Assembly (NCBI RefSeq): GCF_017305915.1
Contig: NZ_JAFKJN010000035.1
Location: 1 to 64,000 of the forward strand
Origin: Reyranella sp.
Lineage (GTDB): Bacteria; Pseudomonadota; Alphaproteobacteria; Reyranellales; Reyranellaceae
Direction: 5' to 3'
Length of the DNA: 64,000 nucleotides
In this document: positions 40,847-48,868 of the stretch, piece after piece
Position numbering within the stretch: the first letter of the stretch is position 1
Layout: every line of letters begins with the position of its first letter
Program-made: the position numbers and the translations under genes
The notes under the pieces: model-generated
Database searches by the model: none
What the model saw: only the letters and a program-made list of their open reading frames with translations
Told to the model about the DNA's origin: nothing

Positions 40847-42276
40847 CGGACTTCGTCGCCCGATTGCATGCCATCGTCGGCGACAAGGGCTTGATCACCG
40901 ACGATCAGGGCAAGCACCCTTTCCTCACCGACTGGCGCGAGAACTATCTCGGCACGGCGCTGGCGATCGTGCGGCCGGCAACCACCGAGGAAGTCGCCGC
41001 GGTGGTGAAGCTCTGTGCCGCCGAGAAGGTCGCAATCGTGCCCCAGGGCGGCAACACCGGCATGTCGGGCGGCGGCACGCCGCACGAGGAAGGCCGCGAG
41101 ATCGTGCTGTCGCTCACGCGAATGAACCGCATCCTGGAGATCGACAAGGTCGGCTACACCATGACCGTCGAGGCGGGCGTGGTGCTGAAGACCATCCAGG
41201 AAGCGGCTGCCGATGCCGACCGGCTGTTCCCGCTCAGCCTCGGCGCCGAGGGAAGCTGCACCATCGGCGGCAACCTCTCGACCAACGCCGGCGGCGTGCA
41301 GGTGCTGCATTACGGCAACGCCCGCAATCTGGTGCTCGGGCTCGAGGTCGTGCTGCCCGACGGCGAGATCTGGAACGGCCTGCGGGCGCTCAAGAAAGAC
41401 AACACCGGCTACGACCTGCGCGATCTCTATCTCGGCGCCGAGGGCACGCTGGGCATCATCACCAAGGCGATCCTCAAGCTCTGGCCCAAGCCCAAGGACC
41501 ACGCGACCTCGTGGTCGGCCGTACCCTCGCCGCAGGCCGCCGTCGAGCTGCTGAGCAGCGCGTACGCCGCCTCCGAGGACAACGTCACCTCCTGCGAGCT
41601 GATGGGCCGGCAGGGCATCGACCTGGTGCTGCAGCACATCGCCGGCACGTCCGATCCGCTGGCAGACAAGCACGACTGGTACGTGCTGATGGAATGGTCG
41701 TCGGCCCGGCCGGCGAGCGTGGGCGACAACGCGGCTGGTCTGCGCGACAAGATGGAAGCCTATCTCGGCGAGGCGATGGAGAAGGGCCTGGTGCTCGACG
41801 CCGTGATCGCCCAGACCGAGGCGCAGTCCAAGGCGCTGTGGGCGCTGCGCGAGAACCATACTGAGGCCTCGAAGAAGGAAGGCCCCTCGATCAAGCACGA
41901 CATCTCGGTGGCGGTGAGCAAGATCCCGCCCTTCGTGCCCGAGGGGCTGGCGGCGATGACCAAGGCCCTGCCCGGCTGCCGGCCGCTGGTGTTCGGCCAT
42001 GTCGGCGACGGCAATCTCCATTTCAACTGCCAGGCACCGGCCGGCTGGTCCAAGCCGCAGTTCATGCAACACGGCGACGCGATCAGCGGCGCGATCTACG
42101 ACCTCGTCACCGCCTATGGCGGCTCGATCTCGGCCGAGCACGGCATCGGCCGCATCAAGGTCCACGAGCTCGAGCACTACCGCACCAAGATCGAGCTCGA
42201 CGTCATGCGTTCGCTGAAGCGCGCGCTCGATCCGCAGAATCTGATGAATCCAGGGAAGGTGATCCAAATTCAATAG
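40843..42276 (+). CDS. FAD-linked oxidase, copy 2 (tandem paralogue)
   Basis: 477 residues, closely related to the gene before it. Shared blocks include GGNLSTNAGGVQVLHYGNAR, WNGLRALKKDNTGYDL, LGAEGTLGIITKA and GSISAEHGIG. It has a shorter N-terminus and different residues around the putative substrate site (PQGGNTGMSGGGTP; VFGHVGDGNLHF instead of PLGHIGDGNVHF). Predicted role as for copy 1, probably on a different hydroxy acid. An MHS-family transporter follows after 14 bases. Confidence 0.92.
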   Translation: MTDFVARLHAIVGDKGLITDDQGKHPFLTDWRENYLGTALAIVRPATTEEVAAVVKLCAAEKVAIVPQGGNTGMSGGGTPHEEGREIVLSLTRMNRILEIDKVGYTMTVEAGVVLKTIQEAAADADRLFPLSLGAEGSCTIGGNLSTNAGGVQVLHYGNARNLVLGLEVVLPDGEIWNGLRALKKDNTGYDLRDLYLGAEGTLGIITKAILKLWPKPKDHATSWSAVPSPQAAVELLSSAYAASEDNVTSCELMGRQGIDLVLQHIAGTSDPLADKHDWYVLMEWSSARPASVGDNAAGLRDKMEAYLGEAMEKGLVLDAVIAQTEAQSKALWALRENHTEASKKEGPSIKHDISVAVSKIPPFVPEGLAAMTKALPGCRPLVFGHVGDGNLHFNCQAPAGWSKPQFMQHGDAISGAIYDLVTAYGGSISAEHGIGRIKVHELEHYRTKIELDVMRSLKRALDPQNLMNPGKVIQIQ

Positions 42277-42290
42277 AGGGGGAGCCTCAA

Positions 42291-43571
42291 ATGACTGCAG
42301 CTTCGGTTGGAGTACCCGCGTCATCCCAGAGTCGCCGCGCCGTCACCGCCGCGGTGATCGGCAACGTGCTCGAATGGTACGACTTCGCCGTCTACGGCTA
42401 TGTCGCGGCGATCATCGGCAAGAACTTCTTTCCCGGCACCGACGAGACCACCGAGCTCTTGAAGGCCTTCCTGACCTTCGGCCTCGGTTTCGTCGCCCGG
42501 CCGATCGGCGGCATCGTGATCGGCCGCATGGGCGACACCCACGGCCGCAAGTCGGCGCTGATGCTCACCATCTTCCTGATGGCGGCCGGCACCGTGTTGA
42601 TCGGCATCCTGCCGACCTACGCCACGATCGGCGTCGCCGCCCCGGCGCTGCTGCTGCTGGCCCGGCTGATGCAGGGCTTCTCGACCGGCGGCGAATGGGG
42701 CGGCTCGACCGCCTTCATCGTCGAATGGGCGCCGCGCGACAAGCGCGGGCTGTTCGGCAGCTTCCAGCAGATGAGTGTCGTCGCCGGTCTGCTGCTCGGC
42801 TCCTCGTTCGCCGCCCTGCTCAACACGCTGCTGACCCCGGCGCAGATGGCGGAGTGGGGCTGGCGCATTCCCTTCCTGGTCGGCGGCCTGCTGGGCCCGA
42901 TCGGCCTGTACATGCGCCGCACCATCGAGGAGACGCCGCACTTCGAGAAGGCGAAGGCGGCCCCGCCGCCGGCCCGCAGCGAGAGCGGCTTTGCGTTGGC
43001 CGCGCGCGCCTTCGGCTTCACCATCGTGTGGACGGTCTGCTTCTATGTCCTGCTGACCTACATGCCGAGCTGGACGGCCAAGTACATGAACCTCACACCG
43101 GCGGCCGCATTGTGGTCGAACAGCATCGGCCTGGTCGTGCTGGTGATCTCGATCCCGATCATGGGCCACCTGTCCGACCGCCACGGCCGGCGGCCGCTGC
43201 TGCTGATCTGCTGCGCGGCCTTCATCGTTTTGCCCTGGCCGCTGTTCACCTTCCTCGCCTCGGGCAAGGTGCCGTACATCGGGCTGGTGCTGGTCCAGAT
43301 CGCGATTGCGATTTTGATCTCGCTCTATTCCGGCGCCGGGCCGGCGGCGATCGCCGAGATCTTCCCGACCCGCAGCCGCTCGACCTGGATGACCACCGGC
43401 TATGCGCTGTCGGTCGCGATCTTCGGCGGCTCGGCGCCGTATCTCTCGATCTGGATGATCGCGAAGCTCGGCACGCCGATCGCGCCGGTCTGGTACCTGA
43501 TCGCCGCCGCAGTGATCTCCTTCGGCGTGATCTGGAGCCTGAAGGAAACCGCCCACGACGAGCTCGCCTGA
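42291..43571 (+). CDS. MFS transporter, MHS (metabolite:H+ symporter) family
   Basis: 426 residues with twelve predicted helices. It has the MHS motifs VIGNVLEWYDFAVYGY at the first helix, GRMGDTHGRKSAL in the 2-3 loop and RLMQGFSTGGEWGGST. Members take up carboxylates, proline/betaine or alpha-ketoglutarate. GGGGGAG precedes the ATG. Its position after two hydroxyacid oxidases suggests uptake of a carboxylate that they oxidise. Stop and the next start overlap (TGATG). Confidence 0.93.
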   Translation: MTAASVGVPASSQSRRAVTAAVIGNVLEWYDFAVYGYVAAIIGKNFFPGTDETTELLKAFLTFGLGFVARPIGGIVIGRMGDTHGRKSALMLTIFLMAAGTVLIGILPTYATIGVAAPALLLLARLMQGFSTGGEWGGSTAFIVEWAPRDKRGLFGSFQQMSVVAGLLLGSSFAALLNTLLTPAQMAEWGWRIPFLVGGLLGPIGLYMRRTIEETPHFEKAKAAPPPARSESGFALAARAFGFTIVWTVCFYVLLTYMPSWTAKYMNLTPAAALWSNSIGLVVLVISIPIMGHLSDRHGRRPLLLICCAAFIVLPWPLFTFLASGKVPYIGLVLVQIAIAILISLYSGAGPAAIAEIFPTRSRSTWMTTGYALSVAIFGGSAPYLSIWMIAKLGTPIAPVWYLIAAAVISFGVIWSLKETAHDELA

Positions 43572-44311
43572 TGCAGATCCGCTTCGACGGCAAGACGGTG
43601 ATCGTGGCTGGCGCCGCTCGCGGCATCGGCCGGGCGATCGCGCACGCCTTCGCGGCAGACGGAGCGGACGTCATCGCCTGCGATCGACTGGTCGATCAGA
43701 TCGAAGCCGGCGAGCGCATCAAGGCGCTGCCCGTCGACGTCACCGATCCCAACAGCATCGACAAGGTCGTGGCCTCGGCCGGCGGCCGGGTCGACGTGCT
43801 GGCCTATGTCGCGGGCGGCGTGCTCGGCCAGTCGCCGAAGCCGCTGGAGCAGGTCAGCCCCGAGGAGTTCGCCGGCATCGTCGACGTGAACCTCAAGGGC
43901 TGCTTCCTGTTCGCCAAGGCCGTCGCGCCCGGCATGAAGCAGGCGGGCGGCGGCCGCATCGTCACCATCTCGAGCCGCGCCGGGCTGGCGACCAGCCTGA
44001 CCGGCATCCAGGCCTACGCCTCGGCCAAGCACGGCCAGGTCGGGCTGGTGAAGCAGCTCGCGCAGGAGCTGGGGCCGTTCGGCATCACCGTGAACTCGGT
44101 GGCGCCGGGCTTCATGGCGACCAGCCCCGACTACGAGCGGCAGTGGAACTCCTACAGCGTGGAGTTCCGCAACTCCTTCGCCGATCGCATCGCCATGCGC
44201 CGCATGGGCAAGCCCGAGGACATCGCCGATGCGGTCCTCTTCCTCGCTTCCGACCGAGCCTCGTGGATCACCGGCCAGACGCTGCCGGTGACCGGCTCCC
44301 CTCTCGCCTGA
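43571..44311 (+). CDS. SDR family oxidoreductase
   Basis: 246 residues. Cofactor loop AGAARGIGRAIA, catalytic SSRAGLATS serine and Y-A-S-A-K are present. The usual NNAG is replaced by AYVAGG, a change that affects the structural asparagine. CDRLVDQIEAGERIKALPVDV after beta2 has an aspartate position favouring NAD. ATG 43571 overlaps the transporter stop. It sits in the catabolic operon before a deacetylase gene. Confidence 0.88.
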   Translation: MQIRFDGKTVIVAGAARGIGRAIAHAFAADGADVIACDRLVDQIEAGERIKALPVDVTDPNSIDKVVASAGGRVDVLAYVAGGVLGQSPKPLEQVSPEEFAGIVDVNLKGCFLFAKAVAPGMKQAGGGRIVTISSRAGLATSLTGIQAYASAKHGQVGLVKQLAQELGPFGITVNSVAPGFMATSPDYERQWNSYSVEFRNSFADRIAMRRMGKPEDIADAVLFLASDRASWITGQTLPVTGSPLA

Positions 44312-44328
44312 CGCCCAAGGAGGTCATC

Positions 44329-45246
44329 ATGCCCGACACCCATAGCCCGCAGCTCGAGCCCTGGCAGTGGGCCGATTCGCACTGGCAGAAGCTGGTCCAC
44401 CAGGTCCGCGCCGGCCGCAGCTACCGGCCGAAGGCGTGGAAGGACGGCGCGCGCTGCGCCGTCGCCCTGTCCTTCGATTCCGACCACGAGACCAACGAGC
44501 TGCGCGACGGCGGCAAGTCGATCGGCCGCATGGCCTGGGGCCCGTCCGGCAACCGGGTCGGCATCCCGCGCATCCGCAAGCTGCTCGACAGGCACGGCGT
44601 GAAGGCGACGTTCTACGTCCCTGCGGTGACCGCGATGCTCTACCCCGAGGAGCAGCGGGCGCTGGTCGCCGAGGGCCACGAGATCGGCATCCACGGCTGG
44701 ATCCATGAGCTTAACTCGGTGCTGCCGCGCGAGGCCGAGCGCGACCTGATGCACCGGTCAGCCGACACGCTGGAGAAGATCACCGGCAAGCGCTGCGTCG
44801 GCATGCGCACGCCGTCGTGGGATTTCAGCCCCAACACGCTCGCGCTCGAGAAGGAGCTGGGCCTGATGTACGACAGCTCGCTGATGGCAGACGAGGATTG
44901 CTACGAGCTGCTGATGCACGGCGAGGAGACCGGCGTGATCGAGCTGCCGGTCGAATGGGTGCGCGACGATGCGGTCTATTTCTCCATGCACCGCTTCTCG
45001 TCGCTCAGGCCTTACACGCCGCCCACCGACGTGCTCGAGATCTTCCGGCGCGAGCTCGATGCGGCTTACGAGGACGGCGGCATCTTCCAGCTCACCATGC
45101 ATCCGCACATCATCGGCTACCGCTCGCGCATCTGGATCGTCGACGAGCTGATCCGCCACGCCAAGTCCAAGGGCCAAGGGAAAGGTGGCGTGTGGTTCGC
45201 GACCCACGCCGAAGTCGCCGCCTACGCCAGGGCGAACGCGGCGTGA
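44329..45246 (+). CDS. Polysaccharide deacetylase-family protein (PuuE/HpPgdA-like)
   Basis: 305 residues of the NodB/CE4 fold: ALSFDSDHET with the metal aspartates near 50-52, ATFYVPA, GHEIGIHGWIHELN (metal histidines H122 and H126) and GMRTPSWDFSPNT. The C-terminal QLTMHPHIIGYRSR contains a candidate catalytic histidine. This pattern fits the cytoplasmic branch related to allantoinase PuuE and HpPgdA, with no signal peptide. In this operon it more likely hydrolyses a small amide than a wall polymer. AAGGAGG precedes ATG 44329. Confidence 0.85.
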   Translation: MPDTHSPQLEPWQWADSHWQKLVHQVRAGRSYRPKAWKDGARCAVALSFDSDHETNELRDGGKSIGRMAWGPSGNRVGIPRIRKLLDRHGVKATFYVPAVTAMLYPEEQRALVAEGHEIGIHGWIHELNSVLPREAERDLMHRSADTLEKITGKRCVGMRTPSWDFSPNTLALEKELGLMYDSSLMADEDCYELLMHGEETGVIELPVEWVRDDAVYFSMHRFSSLRPYTPPTDVLEIFRRELDAAYEDGGIFQLTMHPHIIGYRSRIWIVDELIRHAKSKGQGKGGVWFATHAEVAAYARANAA

Positions 45247-46001
45247 GCACCAATGCTCGACGGATTGCCGTCGTGACGGGCGGAGCGCGCGGCATCGGCC
45301 GCGGCTGCGCGCTCGAGCTGGCCGCGCGGGGCTACGACATCGCGCTGGTCGACCAGCTCGAGCCGGAGATGCAGCGCACCAAAGGCGAGATCGAGGCCAA
45401 GGGCCGCAAGGCCCTCGTCTACAAGGCCGACGTCGCCGTGTTCGCGCGCGCCCACGAGATCGCCGACGATGTGGCCAAGCAATGGGGCCGCATCGATTTC
45501 CTGCTGAACGATGCCGGCGCCTCCAACGCCAAGGGCATCCTGGAGATCAAGGAGGAGGAGTTCGACCGCACCATCGCTGTCAACCTCAAGAGCTGCTTCA
45601 ACTACATCCACGCGATCGCGCCGATCATGCTGAAGCAGGAGGGAGGCGGCCGCATCGCCAGCATGTCGTCGCTCAACGCTCTGTCAGGCGGCGTAACGTC
45701 GGCCGTCAGCAAGCACTCCTACGCGACGGCCAAGGCCGGCATCCTCGGCCTCACCCGCGCGCTGGCCAAGGAGCTCGGGCCCAGGATCATGATCAACGCC
45801 ATCTGCCCCGGCGTGATCGAGACCGAGCTCGGCAACAGCCTGACCAGAAGCCGCGGCGAGGAGATGAAGAAAGGCATCATGCTGAACCGCCTCGGCACAC
45901 CCGCCGACGTGGCGCAGCTCGTGGCCTTCCTCGCCACCTCCGAGCCCTGCTTCATCACCGGCCAGCACTTCGTGATCGACGGCTTCCAGTGGTCGTGCTG
46001 A
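45243..46001 (+). CDS. SDR family oxidoreductase
   Basis: 252 residues from GTG 45243, which overlaps the deacetylase stop (GTGA). Motifs: TGGARGIGRGCA, NDAGA in place of NNAG, SMSSLNALSGG serine and Y-A-T-A-K. LVDQLEPEMQR after beta2 suggests NAD. It is the last gene of the operon; the convergent gene ends at the adjacent base (46002). Confidence 0.88.
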   Translation: MSTNARRIAVVTGGARGIGRGCALELAARGYDIALVDQLEPEMQRTKGEIEAKGRKALVYKADVAVFARAHEIADDVAKQWGRIDFLLNDAGASNAKGILEIKEEEFDRTIAVNLKSCFNYIHAIAPIMLKQEGGGRIASMSSLNALSGGVTSAVSKHSYATAKAGILGLTRALAKELGPRIMINAICPGVIETELGNSLTRSRGEEMKKGIMLNRLGTPADVAQLVAFLATSEPCFITGQHFVIDGFQWSC

Positions 46002-46295
46002 TCAGCTCTTGTCGTCGCGGCGGTCGACGATCTCGTAGGGGACGTCGGTGACGTTGCGGTCGTCGGTGCGGGCCGGAGGCTGCGACACCGACCGGCCGGT
46101 GAACAGGGCGGCGAGCCATGCTCGCAGCCGGTAGATCAGCAGGATCACCACGGCGATCGCCACGCCGCCCGCGATCACCGCAAAGCCAAGCACGGCCAGG
46201 ATCGCGAAGCCGATCAGGCCGAGCGCCGCCTGCAGCCAGATGCGCGGCGGCAAGCGCGAGACGAACTCGAAAAAGCCCGGGCGCCGGCCGTTCAT
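46002..46295 (-). CDS. Small hypothetical membrane protein
   Basis: 97 residues with one or two hydrophobic helices (LQAALGLIGFAILAVLGFAVIAGGVAIAVVILLIY, about 21-55) and a polar C-terminus ending IVDRRDDKS. Family unknown. ATG 46295 overlaps the TGA of the lyase gene upstream (ATGA), so it is co-translated with it. Confidence 0.7.
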   Translation of the reverse strand: MNGRRPGFFEFVSRLPPRIWLQAALGLIGFAILAVLGFAVIAGGVAIAVVILLIYRLRAWLAALFTGRSVSQPPARTDDRNVTDVPYEIVDRRDDKS

Positions 46296-47158
46296 GTCGC
46301 CCACTTCTTCTCGAAGTCCCAGACCTCGGAGAAGCCCATCAGCTCGTGCATGTTGCGGTACTGCGGCACGGCGACCCCGTTGCTGGTGCCCTTCTCTTTC
46401 AGGAACTCCCAGGACTGCCGCATCGCCTCGGCGGCGACGCTGAAGCCCAGGCCGGGATAGATCGCGACGTCGAAGCCCCATTTCTTCAGCCTGTCGACCT
46501 CGACCCGCGGCGTCTTGCCGAACTCGACCATGTTGGCCAGCAGGGGCTTCTCGACTTCCTTGCCGATCCGCTCGAGCTCGGCCTCGCTCTCCGGCGATTC
46601 GACGAAGAGGATGTCGGCCCCTGCGGCCTCGTAGGCCTTGGCGCGGCGCAGCGCCTCGTCGAGACCATGCGCGGTGCGCGCATCGGTGCGGGCGACGATC
46701 AGCGTCGCCGGATCGCGCCGCGCCTCGGCCGCGACCTTGATCTTCAGCACCATGTCCTCGATCGGGACGACGCGGCGGCCGGGCGTGTGGCCGCACTTCT
46801 TGGGCATCTCCTGGTCCTCGATCTGGATCGCGGCCACGCCCGCGGCCTCGTAGCCGCGCACCGTGCGCTGCACGTTCAGCAGCCCGCCATAGCCGGTGTC
46901 GGCGTCGGCAATCAGCGGCGTGTCGATCACCGAACAGATCATCTCCGCGCGCCCGACCATGTCGGAGTAGGTCGCGAGCCCCGCATCCGGCAGGCCGAGC
47001 ATCGACGCGGTTGCGCCGTAGCCCGTCATGTAGAGCGCCGGGAAACCCATCCTGTCGGCCACGCGGGCGGAAATGCCGTCGTAGATGCCGGGCGCCAGGA
47101 TGAACTCGCCCTTCGCGAGCTTGTCGCGCAGCACCCGCGCCTTCGCATTGACCGTCAT
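46292..47158 (-). CDS. Isocitrate lyase/PEP mutase family protein
   Basis: 288 residues. The signature K120-K-C-G-H124 contains the catalytic cysteine of lyases such as isocitrate and 2-methylisocitrate lyase. Metal-site residues appear in IADADTGYGG and IQIEDQE. The FVESPESEAELERI and LANMVEFGKTP segments match PrpB-like or carboxyvinyl-carboxyphosphonate phosphorylmutase-like members; 2,3-dimethylmalate lyase is another option. No prpC or prpD is near. It is followed by a small membrane protein gene. Confidence 0.88.
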   Translation of the reverse strand: MTVNAKARVLRDKLAKGEFILAPGIYDGISARVADRMGFPALYMTGYGATASMLGLPDAGLATYSDMVGRAEMICSVIDTPLIADADTGYGGLLNVQRTVRGYEAAGVAAIQIEDQEMPKKCGHTPGRRVVPIEDMVLKIKVAAEARRDPATLIVARTDARTAHGLDEALRRAKAYEAAGADILFVESPESEAELERIGKEVEKPLLANMVEFGKTPRVEVDRLKKWGFDVAIYPGLGFSVAAEAMRQSWEFLKEKGTSNGVAVPQYRNMHELMGFSEVWDFEKKWAT

Positions 47159-47168
47159 CGCACTCTCC

Positions 47169-48014
47169 TCACACCTGCTGAACGGACAGCTTGACGTCTC
47201 CCAGGCGGATCGTCGAGCCGGGTTGGAAGGCCGTCGGCTGGCCGGCGCGCACCGCCCGGCCGTCGACCGCGGTGCCGTTGGTCGAGCCCAGGTCCTCGAT
47301 CTGCAGCGCCTCGCCCGCGAGGCTGAGCCGGGCGTGCCGGCGCGACACCGTCGGATGAGCAACGACCAGCGTGCACTGGTCCGCCGCGCGGCCGACGATC
47401 GCGCCCGACCCGAGCTTGCCGACGGCGATCTCGAAGCCATGCGGCTGGCCGTGCGAATCCGCACCCTCGAAGCGCAGCGTGCCGCGCGGCACCGCAGCCG
47501 GGCGGACATGGAAGACGTGCACCGGCCGGCTGACATTCTTGAAGCTGAGCTCGCCGCCATCGACGAAGGCATAGTCGATGCGCAGCTCGGTGACATCGCG
47601 CACCGCCCGCGACACGGCGATGCCGCCCGGCTCGGCGATGCCCTGGATGCGGGCGGCCAGGTTCACGCCGTCGCCGAAGATGTTCTGGTCCTCCTGGTCG
47701 ACGATCACCTCGCCGAGATGCACGCCGATGCGGAACAGCATGCGCTGCGTCTCGACGAGCGCTGCATTGAAGCGGCCCATCCGCTCCTGGATGTCGATCG
47801 AGGCATTGACCGCCGACACCGCCGAGCCGAACTCCGCCAGCATGGCATCGCCCGCGGTGCCGACCAGCCGGCCGCCGCCGGCCTCGATCGCCGGCCGCCA
47901 GACGTCGCTCTGCGCTGCCTTGAGGTGACGGAAGGTGCGCGTCTCCGCGCCCTCCATCATGCGGGTGAAGCCCGCAAGATCGGCATGGACGATGGCGGCG
48001 AGTCGGCGCTGCAA
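47169..48014 (-). CDS. Class III nucleotide cyclase-like domain fused to FHA domain
   Basis: 281 residues. The cyclase domain (about 1-170) keeps metal aspartates D12 (ADLAGFT) and D56 (AGDAMLAEF), and N118 and R122 in GDGVNLAARI. The two adenine-specifying positions are changed: the usual K of V-K-T-T-GD is G52 and the D of D-I-x-G is N111. The FHA domain (about 195-281) has VGR, SRRH and STNG, so it can bind phosphothreonine. Start is TTG 48014, three bases after the crotonase stop. The activity may be altered or lost. Confidence 0.85.
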   Translation of the reverse strand: MQRRLAAIVHADLAGFTRMMEGAETRTFRHLKAAQSDVWRPAIEAGGGRLVGTAGDAMLAEFGSAVSAVNASIDIQERMGRFNAALVETQRMLFRIGVHLGEVIVDQEDQNIFGDGVNLAARIQGIAEPGGIAVSRAVRDVTELRIDYAFVDGGELSFKNVSRPVHVFHVRPAAVPRGTLRFEGADSHGQPHGFEIAVGKLGSGAIVGRAADQCTLVVAHPTVSRRHARLSLAGEALQIEDLGSTNGTAVDGRAVRAGQPTAFQPGSTIRLGDVKLSVQQV

Positions 48015-48017
48015 CCG

Positions 48018-48797
48018 TCAGCGGCCCTTGAAGGCCGGCGCCCGCTTCTCGCGCAGGGCGGACAAGCCCTCGCGCAGATCGTCCGAGGTCTGGCACTCGC
48101 GGATGCCGTCGCGGATCTTCGGGATGTCGGGCTCGGCCTGGGCGAACTGCTCGATGGCGCGCTTCATGTTGGACATCGAGAGCGGCGCCAGGCCCGCGAG
48201 CTTGGCCGCGGTCGCATCGACCTTGGCCTTGAATTCGCCGCGGTCGACCAGCCAGTCGAGATAGCCGACCCGCAGCAGGTCCTCGTCGGTGAAATCCTCC
48301 GACAGCAGGAAGGCGCGCTTGGCGAAGCTCGGGCTGACCTTCTGGGTGTAGCGGCGCAGCCCGCTCGGATAGTAGTGCAGCCCGAAGCGGGCGGCCGGCA
48401 TGAAGAACCTCATGCCCTTCACGCCGAGCCGGAAATCGCAGGCCAGCGCCATGTCGGTCGCGCCGCCATAGACGCCGCCGTTCAACGCGCACAGGGTCGG
48501 CATGCGCATTGCCTCCAGCCGGTCCATCACCGGCTCGAAGCTGTCCTTATGAACCTCGGATGAGGGCTTCGCCTCCTTGCCCGACGGGATCGAGCCCAGG
48601 TCATAGCCCGAGCAGAAGGTCTTTTCGCCCGAGCCGGTCAGCACGGTGACGCGCACATTGGGATCGGCATCGGCCTTCTCGATCGCGGCGCGCAGCTTGC
48701 CGAGCCCCTCGGTGTTCAGCCGGTTATGCTTGGCCGGATCGTTGAGGGTGATGGTGGCGCGCGGGCCGTCGATGGCGAGCAGAACGGTGTCGGTCAT
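48018..48797 (-). CDS. Enoyl-CoA hydratase/isomerase family protein
   Basis: 259 residues of the crotonase fold: GEKTFCSGYDLGSIPSG (oxyanion strand) and NGGVYGGATDMALACDFRLG. In hydratases the second segment normally carries a catalytic glutamate (GGGCELA); here it is an aspartate (GGATDMA). The second glutamate of PE-x-x-LG is also missing (ARFGLHYYPSG). It may be an isomerase, hydrolase or other crotonase-fold enzyme rather than a hydratase. It diverges from the acyl-CoA dehydrogenase gene (71-base gap). Confidence 0.87.
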   Translation of the reverse strand: MTDTVLLAIDGPRATITLNDPAKHNRLNTEGLGKLRAAIEKADADPNVRVTVLTGSGEKTFCSGYDLGSIPSGKEAKPSSEVHKDSFEPVMDRLEAMRMPTLCALNGGVYGGATDMALACDFRLGVKGMRFFMPAARFGLHYYPSGLRRYTQKVSPSFAKRAFLLSEDFTDEDLLRVGYLDWLVDRGEFKAKVDATAAKLAGLAPLSMSNMKRAIEQFAQAEPDIPKIRDGIRECQTSDDLREGLSALREKRAPAFKGR

Positions 48798-48868
48798 GGT
48801 GCCGGGACATTACTCCAGCGAGTGGCCGAACGCGACCGGGCGCGGCATAGTGCGGTCCGGAGGATGAA

